A program made the translations under genes and the position numbers. From positions 1 to 64,000 of the forward strand of contig CAKZQZ010000053.1 in assembly GCA_937142855.1 (NCBI GenBank): a stretch of 64,000 nucleotides of DNA. The letters are read 5' to 3'. The DNA comes from an uncultured Alphaproteobacteria bacterium. GTDB lineage: Bacteria > Pseudomonadota > Alphaproteobacteria > Puniceispirillales > Marisalimonadaceae. This document shows, piece after piece, positions 10,085 through 18,151 of this stretch. The notes beneath the pieces were generated by a model. That model worked only from the letters and a program-made list of their open reading frames with translations. It made no database searches and was not told the DNA's origin. How positions within the stretch are numbered: position 1 is the first letter of the stretch; every line of letters starts with the position of its first letter.

Positions 10085-10500
10085 TGAAAAATTTAAACAA
10101 TATTACCAATCCACTTGAAAGAAGAAGAGTTCAATTAGGTTATAGTCAACAAGACATATCTATTCTTCTTGGTATTACCCAATCTCAGTATTCTAGAATT
10201 GAAAAGGGTAATTCAGACCCTAATAAACATTTAAAAAAATTATCAGAGATTTTTAACTGTAAACCAAATGAGGTCTTGCAAGGTAAAATTTTAAGAGAAA
10301 TTGACGATGATTTTTTAAACAATCAAACTAATAGTTTTCAAAGGGTTTTTCATGAAAGGAAACCTGGGTATGTAAATTTGAATATAAATGGTTGGTTCAC
10401 CAAGACACAAATAATAAATAATTATGAAATGTTGTTACAGGAACTAGATGAATGGAAAACTTCTGAAAATGGTATTAGATGGAAACACAAATCTGACTAA
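10084..10500 (+). CDS. XRE-family HTH transcriptional regulator
   Basis: A 138-residue protein. Residues about 10-65 form a Cro/CI helix-turn-helix: PLERRRVQLGYSQQDISILL, then GITQSQYSRIEKGNSDPNKH, then the fourth helix LKKLSEIFNCKPNEVLQG. The remaining 70 residues are not a recognised sensor domain and end in two WK-containing segments (LQELDEWKTSENGIRWKHKSD). It is probably a dimeric repressor. Palindromes over its own promoter suggest autoregulation. The target genes are unknown; the secreted protease gene converges on it. Confidence 0.85.
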   Translation: MKNLNNITNPLERRRVQLGYSQQDISILLGITQSQYSRIEKGNSDPNKHLKKLSEIFNCKPNEVLQGKILREIDDDFLNNQTNSFQRVFHERKPGYVNLNINGWFTKTQIINNYEMLLQELDEWKTSENGIRWKHKSD

Positions 10501-10555
10501 ACCTATCTTTTAGATAAGTTAAAGTTAATATTTCAATTGTTATATTAATCAACTT

Positions 10556-12034
10556 CTAAAATTTATTATAAATAACTTTTTGAGACTTCATCTTTTTTAT
10601 TTGAGCATAGTTCATCCAGCATGATAGATAAAATGTGGAATTAGTTATTTTTTTTCCTAACTCAATTTTTGAAATTGGTTTGTCATTAGAAGCAATTATT
10701 TTGATATTTTCACCTTCTAATATACTTTTAATTACACTAGATTTAATACCAAAATTTGTATTTTCTGGAATAACTCCAAAGTTCCTACTTGCGTATTTTA
10801 AGTCTAATTTGGCTACGGCTACACCAATTACGTTTCCTTTATCATTTAAAATTGGTCCACCACTATTACCTGGCTGGATTGCAGCATCAATCTGAAAATT
10901 TGAATAGTTATTTCCAACTCCTGTCAGCGAACTTACTATTCCTTTTGTAATTTTAATTGAAGTGCTTATTCTTTTTCCAAAAGGGAAACCTGCTACATAA
11001 ATATCTTGTAATAAGTTTGTTTGGTCATTGCTAATTGATAAAACTTGGTTTGGTATAAAATTACCTTTAATTAAAGCAAGATCGTTTTGGGGATCAAAGT
11101 TAATCACATTTGCCTCAATTACAGTGCTTTTATTATGAATTCTAACTTTTTGACAGCCTTTAATAACATGATAATTTGTAATTAAATGCCCTTTTTTAGA
11201 AATTGCAAAACCAGTACCAGATGATGCGTTGATCATCTTATTTTCAGGTATAACAGATTTTTCAAGGTTTTTACTTTGAGAAATATATTTATCATTTCTC
11301 CAAATACCTTTTTCTATTTTTCCATCATTATATGAATTGGTACCAGCACCATCACGTTTATCGTTCTTCCATTCCCCTATATATTTTTCTCCGTTCCCCC
11401 ATACATTTATACCCATTCCATTTCTTTTGCCATAAAGCCATTCACCTGTATAAACCTGACCAGAAAAATTTCCCTTTGGACTGAAAGTATAAGTTCCATT
11501 TCCATGATACTGGCCCTTTTTAAAATCACCAACATACAAATCACCATTTTGGTTTTTGAATGTACCAAAACAATTATCCCAATTTGTTGGGTTAATATTT
11601 ATATTACAGTCTGGAAGCTTAAATTTGTTTATATTATTTACACTTTGGTTTTTACAAACATAATCGGAGACCATTTTATTCATTGATTTTTTAGAATTAA
11701 TCTTCCAAGTTTTGTCAGAGGCAGAAACTTTTTTTTCTAAATTAGTTCCCATTGAACCATAATAAAACTCAAAGGAAAGAATTCTAAATAGATTCCTTCT
11801 ACAATCTAATTGTTTGTTAACTATTGTTGATAAAGAACCCCATTTATCTGGCTTCTTTTTATTTTGTAATTGTCTAATAATTAATTTCTCTTTTATAGGT
11901 TTTATACTTGTGTCATCCACATAAAATGAAGTGCCTGTTGTATTGACGCCAACATATTTCCACTCTGCATTAGAAGAGAAAGACATTGTTAAAGTTATAA
12001 GCAAGGCCAAAATTAAATTATAGATTATATTCAT
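10556..12034 (-). CDS. Secreted MORN-repeat protein with trypsin-like protease domain
   Basis: A 492-residue protein with an unusual domain order. Residues 1-23 are a signal peptide ending SSNA. Residues 24-110 (EWKYVGVNTTGTSFYVDDTSI) resemble the surface-adhesin E fold. Residues 155-245 hold three or more MORN repeats (YVGDFKKGQYHGNGTYTF, YTGEWLYGKRNGMGINVW, YIGEWKNDKRDGAGTNSY). From about 270 there is a DegP/trypsin-like domain with an intact triad: His289 (TNYHVI), Asp318 (NDLALIKG) and Ser391 (QPGNSGGP). No PDZ domain follows. It is probably periplasmic or surface-exposed; substrate unknown. It lies between the glmS-linked insert and the XRE gene. Confidence 0.85.
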   Translation of the reverse strand: MNIIYNLILALLITLTMSFSSNAEWKYVGVNTTGTSFYVDDTSIKPIKEKLIIRQLQNKKKPDKWGSLSTIVNKQLDCRRNLFRILSFEFYYGSMGTNLEKKVSASDKTWKINSKKSMNKMVSDYVCKNQSVNNINKFKLPDCNININPTNWDNCFGTFKNQNGDLYVGDFKKGQYHGNGTYTFSPKGNFSGQVYTGEWLYGKRNGMGINVWGNGEKYIGEWKNDKRDGAGTNSYNDGKIEKGIWRNDKYISQSKNLEKSVIPENKMINASSGTGFAISKKGHLITNYHVIKGCQKVRIHNKSTVIEANVINFDPQNDLALIKGNFIPNQVLSISNDQTNLLQDIYVAGFPFGKRISTSIKITKGIVSSLTGVGNNYSNFQIDAAIQPGNSGGPILNDKGNVIGVAVAKLDLKYASRNFGVIPENTNFGIKSSVIKSILEGENIKIIASNDKPISKIELGKKITNSTFYLSCWMNYAQIKKMKSQKVIYNKF

Positions 12035-12105
12035 AATTCAAATATTAACAAAATGCTTAAGTTTAGGATATAACATTTTACTTTTTTAGAAGAGTGTCTT
12101 GGAGT

Positions 12106-12147
12106 TTATTCTACGGTCACAGTTATAGGCAAGTTGCGACGCTGGTC
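12106..12147 (-). pseudogene. Diverged duplicate of the glmS 3' end
   Basis: Read on the minus strand, these 42 bases give DQRRNLPITVTVE and a stop. The authentic glmS end at 13094 reads DQPRNLAKSVTVE and a stop. Orientation and frame match, but many synonymous positions differ and the copy is more GC-rich, so it is not a recent duplication of the resident gene. It marks the left edge of the foreign insert. Confidence 0.75.
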
Positions 12148-12227
12148 GTTTATTATTTTAGACAGTTAACCCACCACGCTTTGCCTTGCCGTTTATGATA
12201 TGGAGCATTCTTTATTTGAACTGACCG

Positions 12228-12761
12228 CTACCACAAATCTGGTTTGGATAGTGCAGAAACACACTCAAACTGGATTGGTTGTTCTGGAACAGGAGTGTCA
12301 TTCAACATCATACCTGTCCAACCGAATGGATATTGCAATGTGTGTGGCGGCACAAATGAGTGTCCAATCTCTTCCGTGAACCCAAATCTTCCATAGTAGG
12401 CAGGGTCACCATAAACCAGAAAAACACCAACACCATCTTTTGTGAGCATATCCATTCCAGCGTTTATGAGATTTGAACCAATACCCTGTTTTTGATGTTC
12501 AGGAGACACAGCAAGTGGAGCAAGAATGTATCCAGAGATAGAAGAGTCAGATTTCAAGGAGATTGGACTGTAGGACACATAACCAATTACCTGATTATCA
12601 ACTTCAGCAACTAATGACTTAATTGATGGACTAGCAGTCTCTGTAGAGAGTTCTAGGACAAGGTTCTTGATGACTTTGTTCTCTTCATCAGAGAAAGCAG
12701 TTTCAACAACCTTTAGGATTGAGTCCAGATCTGCGTTTTGAGCAAGTCTAATTGTCATCAT
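12228..12761 (-). CDS. GNAT-family N-acetyltransferase (YhbS-like)
   Basis: A 177-residue acetyltransferase. The GNAT fold is clear: TIRLAQNADLDSILKVVETAF at the N-terminus, VIGYVSYSPISL for the central strands, and the acetyl-CoA pyrophosphate loop in LAPLAVSPEHQKQGIGSNLI (Q/RxxGxG/A type). FLVYGDPAYYGRFGF and a C-terminal extension are typical of the YhbS subgroup. The substrate is unknown. Composition is more GC-rich than the flanks, and the gene lies inside the insert at the glmS 3' end, so it was probably acquired. It starts seven bases after the recombinase remnant. Confidence 0.85.
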   Translation of the reverse strand: MMTIRLAQNADLDSILKVVETAFSDEENKVIKNLVLELSTETASPSIKSLVAEVDNQVIGYVSYSPISLKSDSSISGYILAPLAVSPEHQKQGIGSNLINAGMDMLTKDGVGVFLVYGDPAYYGRFGFTEEIGHSFVPPHTLQYPFGWTGMMLNDTPVPEQPIQFECVSALSKPDLW

Positions 12762-12768
12762 TTTTTAA

Positions 12769-13062
12769 CTATTCCGGCATATTTATACGACATATTCTCA
12801 AATTATCTATCTCAAATTTGTAACGCTTGTTCAAGCGCGTGTCTCTGATTAGTTTCTTTTTCAAAATAGAAAAGACATGAGTGTTCTTGAACTCATGTCC
12901 TCTTGGTGTGGTGTATCCATGTTCATTCAACCAGTATGCAATCCTACGATAACCTATGCCTGAATCATGCATTGTCTTGATTAAATGGTGCAGTGATTCT
13001 TGGTAATCAGAATAGTGTGAATGCCAAAGGTGAGATGCTCTGAAAGTGACTGTGAAACACAA
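12769..13062 (-). pseudogene. Recombinase-domain remnant
   Basis: 97 residues from a TTG start; upstream the same frame stays open into the end of glmS without an ATG. DSGIGYRRIAYWLNEHGYTTPRGHEFKNTHVFSILKKK matches the Recombinase domain (PF07508-like: IA-x2-LN-x2-G-x-x-TPRG-x-x-W/F) of large serine recombinases, which binds DNA next to the catalytic domain. The catalytic N-terminal domain with its serine and the zinc ribbon are absent. It is probably the stub of the enzyme that carried this insert into the glmS 3' end. A short functional DNA-binding protein cannot be excluded. Confidence 0.65.
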
Positions 13063-13093
13063 ATAACCTTCAACAAAGTGCGTCCGTTGGGAA

Positions 13094-14941
13094 CTACTCC
13101 ACCGTGACAGACTTAGCTAGATTTCTTGGTTGATCAACATCAGTACCTCTCTCTTTAGCTACATGATAAGCCAATAATTGTGCTGGGATTGACATTAATA
13201 ATGGAGATAACAATGATTTAAATCCAGATTCAAACTCTGGTATTTCTAATTTCAAATGAGCAAAATCAGCTTTTTCAATACATTTTTTATCAGATATTAA
13301 AATTGTATTTGCCCCTCTGGAGTGTGCTTCTTGTAAATTGCTAATTGATTTGTCTTCATTACCATCCGAAACTAAAAACATTATAACAGGAACATCATCT
13401 TCAATTAATGCAATAGGGCCATGCTTCATTTCACCAGCGGCAAAGCCTTCCGCATGAATATAACTTATCTCTTTTAACTTCAAGGCCCCTTCTAACGCTA
13501 ATGGATAAAGTAGACCTCTACCTAAGAAAATCATATTTTTAGCATTTTTAATTTTGTTTGCGATTAATTTTATTTCTTCTTCTATTTCCAGCATTCTGGC
13601 AATAGCTGTGGGCAACATGTTTAAATACTGAGTCTTTTCATTGATTTCTTGTAAATTCATTTCATTAAATTTTTTACCTAATGCTAGTGCAATCATAAAT
13701 AAGACACTTAGTTGGGAAGTAAATGACTTGGTACTTGCAACTCCAACCTCAGGACCTACTTTAGTATACAAACTGTAATCAGCTTCTCTATCTATAGTAC
13801 TACCTTCTACATTTACAATTGCATTTGTTTTTAAGCCTAACGTCTTTCCATGTCTTAGAGCCATGAGAGTGTCTAAACTTTCACCAGATTGAGAAATTAC
13901 AAGGATTGAGTTCTGACCATAAATAGAAGGATTTCGATATCTGAATTCTGAAGCTAAATCAATAATAACAGGTATATTTGCTATTTGTTCAATCCAGTAT
14001 TTTCCTACCATTGCAGCATAATAGCTTGTTCCAGCTGCACAAATAACTAATGAGCCCTTTTTTTCAAAACCAAGCTTATCAATATCTATTATAATTTTGG
14101 AATCTTCTTTTAAATAATTCGAAATAGTTTGAGGAATAACTGATGGTTGCTCAAAAATCTCTTTTTCCATAAAATGGCTATAACCTGCTTTAGTTATCAA
14201 GCCAAATTCTGCTTGTATGTTAATAATTTTTCTATCTACTTTATTTGTATTTTTATCAAAAATTTGAATGTTTTTTGTTTCTACTAACCCATGATCACCA
14301 TCTTCTAGGTAAATTATTCTTTTAGTAAGATGATCAATCGAATGCGCGTCCGAGCCCACAAAATTACCATCTTCTCCAAGACCTATGGCAAGAGGAGAGG
14401 AATTTCTTGAAATAAATAATTGATCAGGGAAATCTGTGCTTACGGCAACAAATGCAAATGCACCTTTGATTTCATTTAAAACTAGTCTACCTGCTTCTAG
14501 CAAATTATTTCCTAGCTTTAGGTATTTACTGAACAAGTGAGGAAGCACTTCAGTATCTGTCTTACTTTGAAAAGAATAACCCTCTGCAATCAGTTGTTCT
14601 TTTAGAGCCAAATAATTTTCAATAATACCGTTATGAACAACCGCTACTTTGTTTTCACTTATTAATGGATGAGCATTCTCAACACTAATATTACCATGAG
14701 TAGCCCACCTAGTATGCCCTAAGGCAATTGAAGTATCAAAATAACTTTTATCACTTGATAAGTTTTCTAGTTTATCTATGAGCTTAATAAGCTTGCCTTC
14801 AGATTTTATCGTTTGAAGGGAACCTTGAAAAATAGAAGCTATACCAGCAGAGTCATACCCACGATACTCAAGCTTTTTTAAACCTTCTATTACTAGTTTA
14901 CTTGCATTTTCTCTACCTAGAACCGCAACAACACCGCACAT
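13094..14941 (-). CDS. glmS: Glutamine-fructose-6-phosphate aminotransferase (isomerizing)
   Basis: Converts fructose-6-phosphate and glutamine to glucosamine-6-phosphate, the committed step toward UDP-GlcNAc for peptidoglycan and LPS. Cys2 of the mature N-terminus (MCGVVAVLG) is the glutaminase nucleophile; GHTRWATHG and HNGIIENY complete that domain. Two SIS isomerase domains follow from about residue 290 (CAAGTSYYAAMVGKYWIE, SQSGESLDTLMALR, STKSFTSQ), and the C-terminus is DVDQPRNLAKSVTVE. The length of 615 is standard. It is divergent from glmU, the other UDP-GlcNAc gene. Foreign DNA begins right after its stop. Confidence 0.97.
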   Translation of the reverse strand: MCGVVAVLGRENASKLVIEGLKKLEYRGYDSAGIASIFQGSLQTIKSEGKLIKLIDKLENLSSDKSYFDTSIALGHTRWATHGNISVENAHPLISENKVAVVHNGIIENYLALKEQLIAEGYSFQSKTDTEVLPHLFSKYLKLGNNLLEAGRLVLNEIKGAFAFVAVSTDFPDQLFISRNSSPLAIGLGEDGNFVGSDAHSIDHLTKRIIYLEDGDHGLVETKNIQIFDKNTNKVDRKIINIQAEFGLITKAGYSHFMEKEIFEQPSVIPQTISNYLKEDSKIIIDIDKLGFEKKGSLVICAAGTSYYAAMVGKYWIEQIANIPVIIDLASEFRYRNPSIYGQNSILVISQSGESLDTLMALRHGKTLGLKTNAIVNVEGSTIDREADYSLYTKVGPEVGVASTKSFTSQLSVLFMIALALGKKFNEMNLQEINEKTQYLNMLPTAIARMLEIEEEIKLIANKIKNAKNMIFLGRGLLYPLALEGALKLKEISYIHAEGFAAGEMKHGPIALIEDDVPVIMFLVSDGNEDKSISNLQEAHSRGANTILISDKKCIEKADFAHLKLEIPEFESGFKSLLSPLLMSIPAQLLAYHVAKERGTDVDQPRNLAKSVTVE

Positions 14942-15027
14942 ATCAAGACCTTTTAACTAAATAAATATCTGTGTTAGAATATATTTTTGACCTTTTTATT
15001 TATAACTTTAAGAGATATAACATTTTT

Positions 15028-16320
15028 ATGGAAATTTGTTCAATAATATTAAGTGCTGGTAAAGGAAGTAGAATGCATTCCGATACCGCTAAGCCATTAC
15101 ATACTATTTCTGGCAAACCAATGATTGATTGGGTAATAGACGCAGCAGAAACAGCTGGAATCCAGAATAAAATTATTGTAATTCCAGAAAATAATAAAGA
15201 TTTCAAAGAAATATCTAAAACAAACAAAACTGTCATCCAAAAACATCCATTAGGTACAGGTGATGCTGTTAAAAAAGCTACTACTTCATTACAAAATTTT
15301 GATGGTTTAATTTTAGTTTGTTTTGCTGATACCCCTTTTATTAAAACTGAAAGCTTAACAAAGATTTTAAATACTTTTGATGATAAAACAAAATTAGTGA
15401 TCACAGGTTTCAGAAAAATTGAAAAAAATAATTATGGCAAAATATTTTTTGCCAACAAACTTGAACCAAAAGAAATTGTTGAACAAAAAGATTGTGAAGA
15501 AAAAAATATTCACTCAGAATTTTGTAATGGTGGAATAATGTGCTTTCATAGTTCTGTCATCACCGATTTAGATAAAATTAAAAAAAATAAAATTACTGGA
15601 GAATTTTACTTAACCGATTTAGTTAATATTTTATTTAAATCTGAAAAGAAAATTTCTTTTGTCGAAATAGAAGAAGAAGAAATTTTAGGAATAAACAACC
15701 AAATTGATTTATCTATTGCAGAAAAAATTGCTCAAAATTCACTTAGAAAAAAAGCAATGTTAAATGGAGTTAAGATGATAGATCCTAATTCTGTTTTTTT
15801 AAACTTTGATACGAAATTACAAAAAAATGTTGTTATACACCCTAACGTTGTATTTGGGAAAAATGTTACCATAGAAGAAAATGTAGAAATAAAGTCTTTT
15901 TCACATATAGAAGAATGTAAAATTAATGAAGGCGCAGTGATTGGCCCTTTTGCTAGAATAAGAGGCGAAAGCATATTAGGTAAAAATACAAAGATTGGAA
16001 ATTTTGTAGAAATAAAGAAGAGCAAACTTTCTGAAAATGTCAAAGTAAATCATTTATCCTATATTGGTGACGCTGAAATTGGTTCATCTACAAACATTGG
16101 TGCTGGTACAATAACATGTAACTACGATGGTAGTAATAAAAACAAAACAGTAATTGGAAATAATAGTTTTATTGGATCTAATTCAACAATTATTGCACCT
16201 ATTCAAATTGGCAATGATGTAGTATTGGGTGCAGGAAGCACATTTAATAAAAAAATACCTGATAAGACCTTGTCGATAGGAAGGGCTCATCAAGTCAACA
16301 AACCAAGAAAAGAAAATTAA
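15028..16320 (+). CDS. glmU: Bifunctional UDP-GlcNAc pyrophosphorylase / glucosamine-1-P acetyltransferase
   Basis: Acetylates glucosamine-1-phosphate and then uridylylates it to UDP-GlcNAc. I place the start at ATG 15028, because the protein then begins EICSIILSAGKGSRMHS, the nucleotidyltransferase loop expected near residue 10; the frame upstream is hydrophobic filler. The uridyltransferase domain includes IQKHPLGTGDAV and LVCFADTPFI. The C-terminal half is a left-handed beta-helix with hexapeptide repeats and the acetyltransferase motifs GPFARIRGES and NHLSYIGDAEIGSSTNIGAGTITCNYDG. At 430 residues it is near the family size. It is divergent from glmS with 86 bp between, so both may share a control region. 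Confidence 0.95.
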   Translation: MEICSIILSAGKGSRMHSDTAKPLHTISGKPMIDWVIDAAETAGIQNKIIVIPENNKDFKEISKTNKTVIQKHPLGTGDAVKKATTSLQNFDGLILVCFADTPFIKTESLTKILNTFDDKTKLVITGFRKIEKNNYGKIFFANKLEPKEIVEQKDCEEKNIHSEFCNGGIMCFHSSVITDLDKIKKNKITGEFYLTDLVNILFKSEKKISFVEIEEEEILGINNQIDLSIAEKIAQNSLRKKAMLNGVKMIDPNSVFLNFDTKLQKNVVIHPNVVFGKNVTIEENVEIKSFSHIEECKINEGAVIGPFARIRGESILGKNTKIGNFVEIKKSKLSENVKVNHLSYIGDAEIGSSTNIGAGTITCNYDGSNKNKTVIGNNSFIGSNSTIIAPIQIGNDVVLGAGSTFNKKIPDKTLSIGRAHQVNKPRKEN

Positions 16321-17120
16321 TAGCCTCTATGAGATAACCGTTTGTGGGTGAATAGTCCAGGTGTTACTAAAATTTTAAAATTCTGTTTTCTCCACCAAAA
16401 ACTATTCAACTCAATCTCTATATTTTTAAAACCATTAATATGTTTTTTTACCTTCGTTTTCTCTGCTCTTTCTATAATAGTGTTGAGATATTTGTCTCGG
16501 TCAACCAATATTGCTAGGTTAGCCCAATTCATAATAGATGAAGGCAACAAAAAAAATCCCTCATGCAATTTTTCAATTTTATGCGGGTGTCGTATTTCAG
16601 GATTATCTAGAAAGTAAGTAGCTGTTCCTATTAATTTCTCTGCTTTATAAGGTCGAAGAAACCTTAATAATTTTGAAAAATAGTTATCAGACCAATATTT
16701 TTTATATTTTTTTAGAGCCACAAAAGGTTCTCCTGGCTTCGACTTACTTCTTAATCTAACTTGTATCAAATCATATTTTAATAAATACTCGATAGATTTT
16801 TTTAATTGACTAAATGTTGTTTCAGCAGATTCCACTAATTCTAAATCATTTTCTAAGAGCAAAATAGGGCCTTCAGGCATTGCCTCGGCTAATTCTTTAA
16901 ACCCACTGAGAATACCAATATTTTTTTCAATTAAAATAGGTTCATAACCAAATCTTTTTGCTATCTTTATCCCTTCATCGTTATATTCAGGAAGACAAAT
17001 AAATTTGTTTTTAGTTAATTTTGAAAGTCCATTTTTCTGGTATGAAACAAGAGAATTAGTTAAGCTGTCATATCCTTTCCAGCTTAAAATACCTATAGAG
17101 AACTGTAATTTATCTACCAT
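16317..17120 (-). CDS. Glycosyltransferase-like protein (GT-A fold suspected)
   Basis: 267 residues from ATG 17120 (MVDKLQFSIGILSWKGYDSL); an earlier ATG at 17153 would overlap the upstream gene by 23 nt. The N-terminus FSIGILSWKGYDSLTNSLVSY and the acidic segment GPILLLENDLELVE resemble a family-2-type sugar-nucleotide domain with an N-D-x-E in place of DxD. LHEGFFLLPSSIMNWANLAIL could form part of an acceptor site. No membrane segment is obvious. It is the last gene of the run that starts at mreB, which hints at an envelope sugar role but does not prove it. The stop overlaps that of glmU. Confidence 0.5.
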   Translation of the reverse strand: MVDKLQFSIGILSWKGYDSLTNSLVSYQKNGLSKLTKNKFICLPEYNDEGIKIAKRFGYEPILIEKNIGILSGFKELAEAMPEGPILLLENDLELVESAETTFSQLKKSIEYLLKYDLIQVRLRSKSKPGEPFVALKKYKKYWSDNYFSKLLRFLRPYKAEKLIGTATYFLDNPEIRHPHKIEKLHEGFFLLPSSIMNWANLAILVDRDKYLNTIIERAEKTKVKKHINGFKNIEIELNSFWWRKQNFKILVTPGLFTHKRLSHRGY

Positions 17121-17130
17121 AATTTTTAAA

Positions 17131-18117
17131 TTAGGTTTTAATTTTATCTTCAACTAGTATACTTGCTTCGAACTCTCTTAAACGCTTATAAACACTAGCT
17201 AATTCAATAATTGTAGGCCAAGCTTTTAATAAATATTGCATTGAACCTTCAACACGTCCAAAAGCTCTAATAATTTGTTGCATTACACCAAGAGTAACAA
17301 CCCCAGCAACTATAGCTGGAGCAAGAAAAACATAGGCTGACAAGACATTAGCCTGTAGATAAGCCATGCGACCAACATTAAAATACAAATATCTTATATA
17401 ACTTAGAAAATGTATGGATCTAACATCATTGAATAGTTCTTCAATTTTCTTAGGGCGGACAGTTCCATCATCTTCTGCTATAACTAATAATTTTCTGTAA
17501 GCAGCTTCTTTCTTTTGCAAATCATACTCAACTCCAACTAGTCTAAGGATCCAACCAAGGCCAATTAAAAAAATTGTACCTCCCAATGTCCATAACAAAG
17601 CACCTGTAATTAGACCATATTGCCAATCTCCAAAGAAATATATTGGAATGCCAACAGATAATCCTAAAAGAATTGGGATAAACTGGAATAAAACCATTAA
17701 AGACTCTATTAAACTAGTACCAAGAGATTCCATGATACGAGAAAACTTTATAGTGTCCTCTTGAACTCTTTGCGCCGCTCCTTCAATTTTACGAGCCTTG
17801 TCATAAACAGAATGATACCATTCAACCATTGCTGCTCTCCACCTAAATAGGTAATGCGCTGTAAAGAAACTAATAATGACATAAACTGCTACATATAAGC
17901 CAGCAAGAGAAATAAAAGAGAATAAACTTTCCCAATATTCACTCATAGTAATTGCGTTAGGTTTGGCTAGAGCTTTTTGGATCATATCATAAAACTTACC
18001 AAACCATTCGTTAATCTTTACGTCAATTTTAACTTGAATCCACAAAGATGACAAAATCACAAAAGATCCTAACCAAGACCATATAAACCATTTTCTAATA
18101 ACAAAAAATCTAAACAT
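17131..18117 (-). CDS. SbmA/BacA-family peptide transporter
   Basis: 329 residues from ATG 18117 (MFRFFVIRKWFIWSWLGSF); a TTG 15 nt upstream is less likely. It is an inner-membrane protein of the SbmA/BacA family, which uses the proton gradient to import peptides and affects very-long-chain-fatty-acid lipid A in rhizobia. Characteristic segments include KINEWFGKFYDMIQKAL, FRWRAAMVEWYHSVYDKAR, GAAQRVQEDTIKFSRIMESLG and YLLKAWPTIIELASVYKRLREFE. About seven membrane helices are visible and there is no ATPase domain. It follows rodA by 34 nt, so it is probably in the rod-shape operon. Confidence 0.88.
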   Translation of the reverse strand: MFRFFVIRKWFIWSWLGSFVILSSLWIQVKIDVKINEWFGKFYDMIQKALAKPNAITMSEYWESLFSFISLAGLYVAVYVIISFFTAHYLFRWRAAMVEWYHSVYDKARKIEGAAQRVQEDTIKFSRIMESLGTSLIESLMVLFQFIPILLGLSVGIPIYFFGDWQYGLITGALLWTLGGTIFLIGLGWILRLVGVEYDLQKKEAAYRKLLVIAEDDGTVRPKKIEELFNDVRSIHFLSYIRYLYFNVGRMAYLQANVLSAYVFLAPAIVAGVVTLGVMQQIIRAFGRVEGSMQYLLKAWPTIIELASVYKRLREFEASILVEDKIKT

Positions 18118-18151
18118 TATATCTACTTTCAAAGATAAGCTTTAAAGTTAA

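Larger units (their letters stand above)
12106..13093. mobile_element. Integrative-element remnant at the glmS 3' end
   Basis: About 1 kb of clearly less AT-rich DNA is bounded on the right by the glmS stop codon and on the left by a diverged second glmS 3' end. It holds a recombinase remnant and a GNAT gene, both minus strand. Elements integrating into a gene's 3' end typically leave this arrangement. No tns genes or terminal repeats were found, so it is not a recognisable Tn7. Confidence 0.6.

Noticed and set aside
12106-13093. Tn7-like transposon at glmS
   Set aside because: No tnsABCDE homologues and no terminal repeats; Tn7 inserts downstream of the gene and would not bring a second glmS end.
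13084-13098. GGAACTACTCC at the glmS end and again at the guaA end (63888), as an attachment-site repeat pair
   Set aside because: Only 11 bases match and most are explained by the two genes' terminal codons (glutamate plus stop). No wider similarity is present.
13060-15027. glmS-linked ribozyme or riboswitch
   Set aside because: The 86-bp glmS-glmU gap is too short and shows none of the glmS ribozyme core; that element is typical of Firmicutes.
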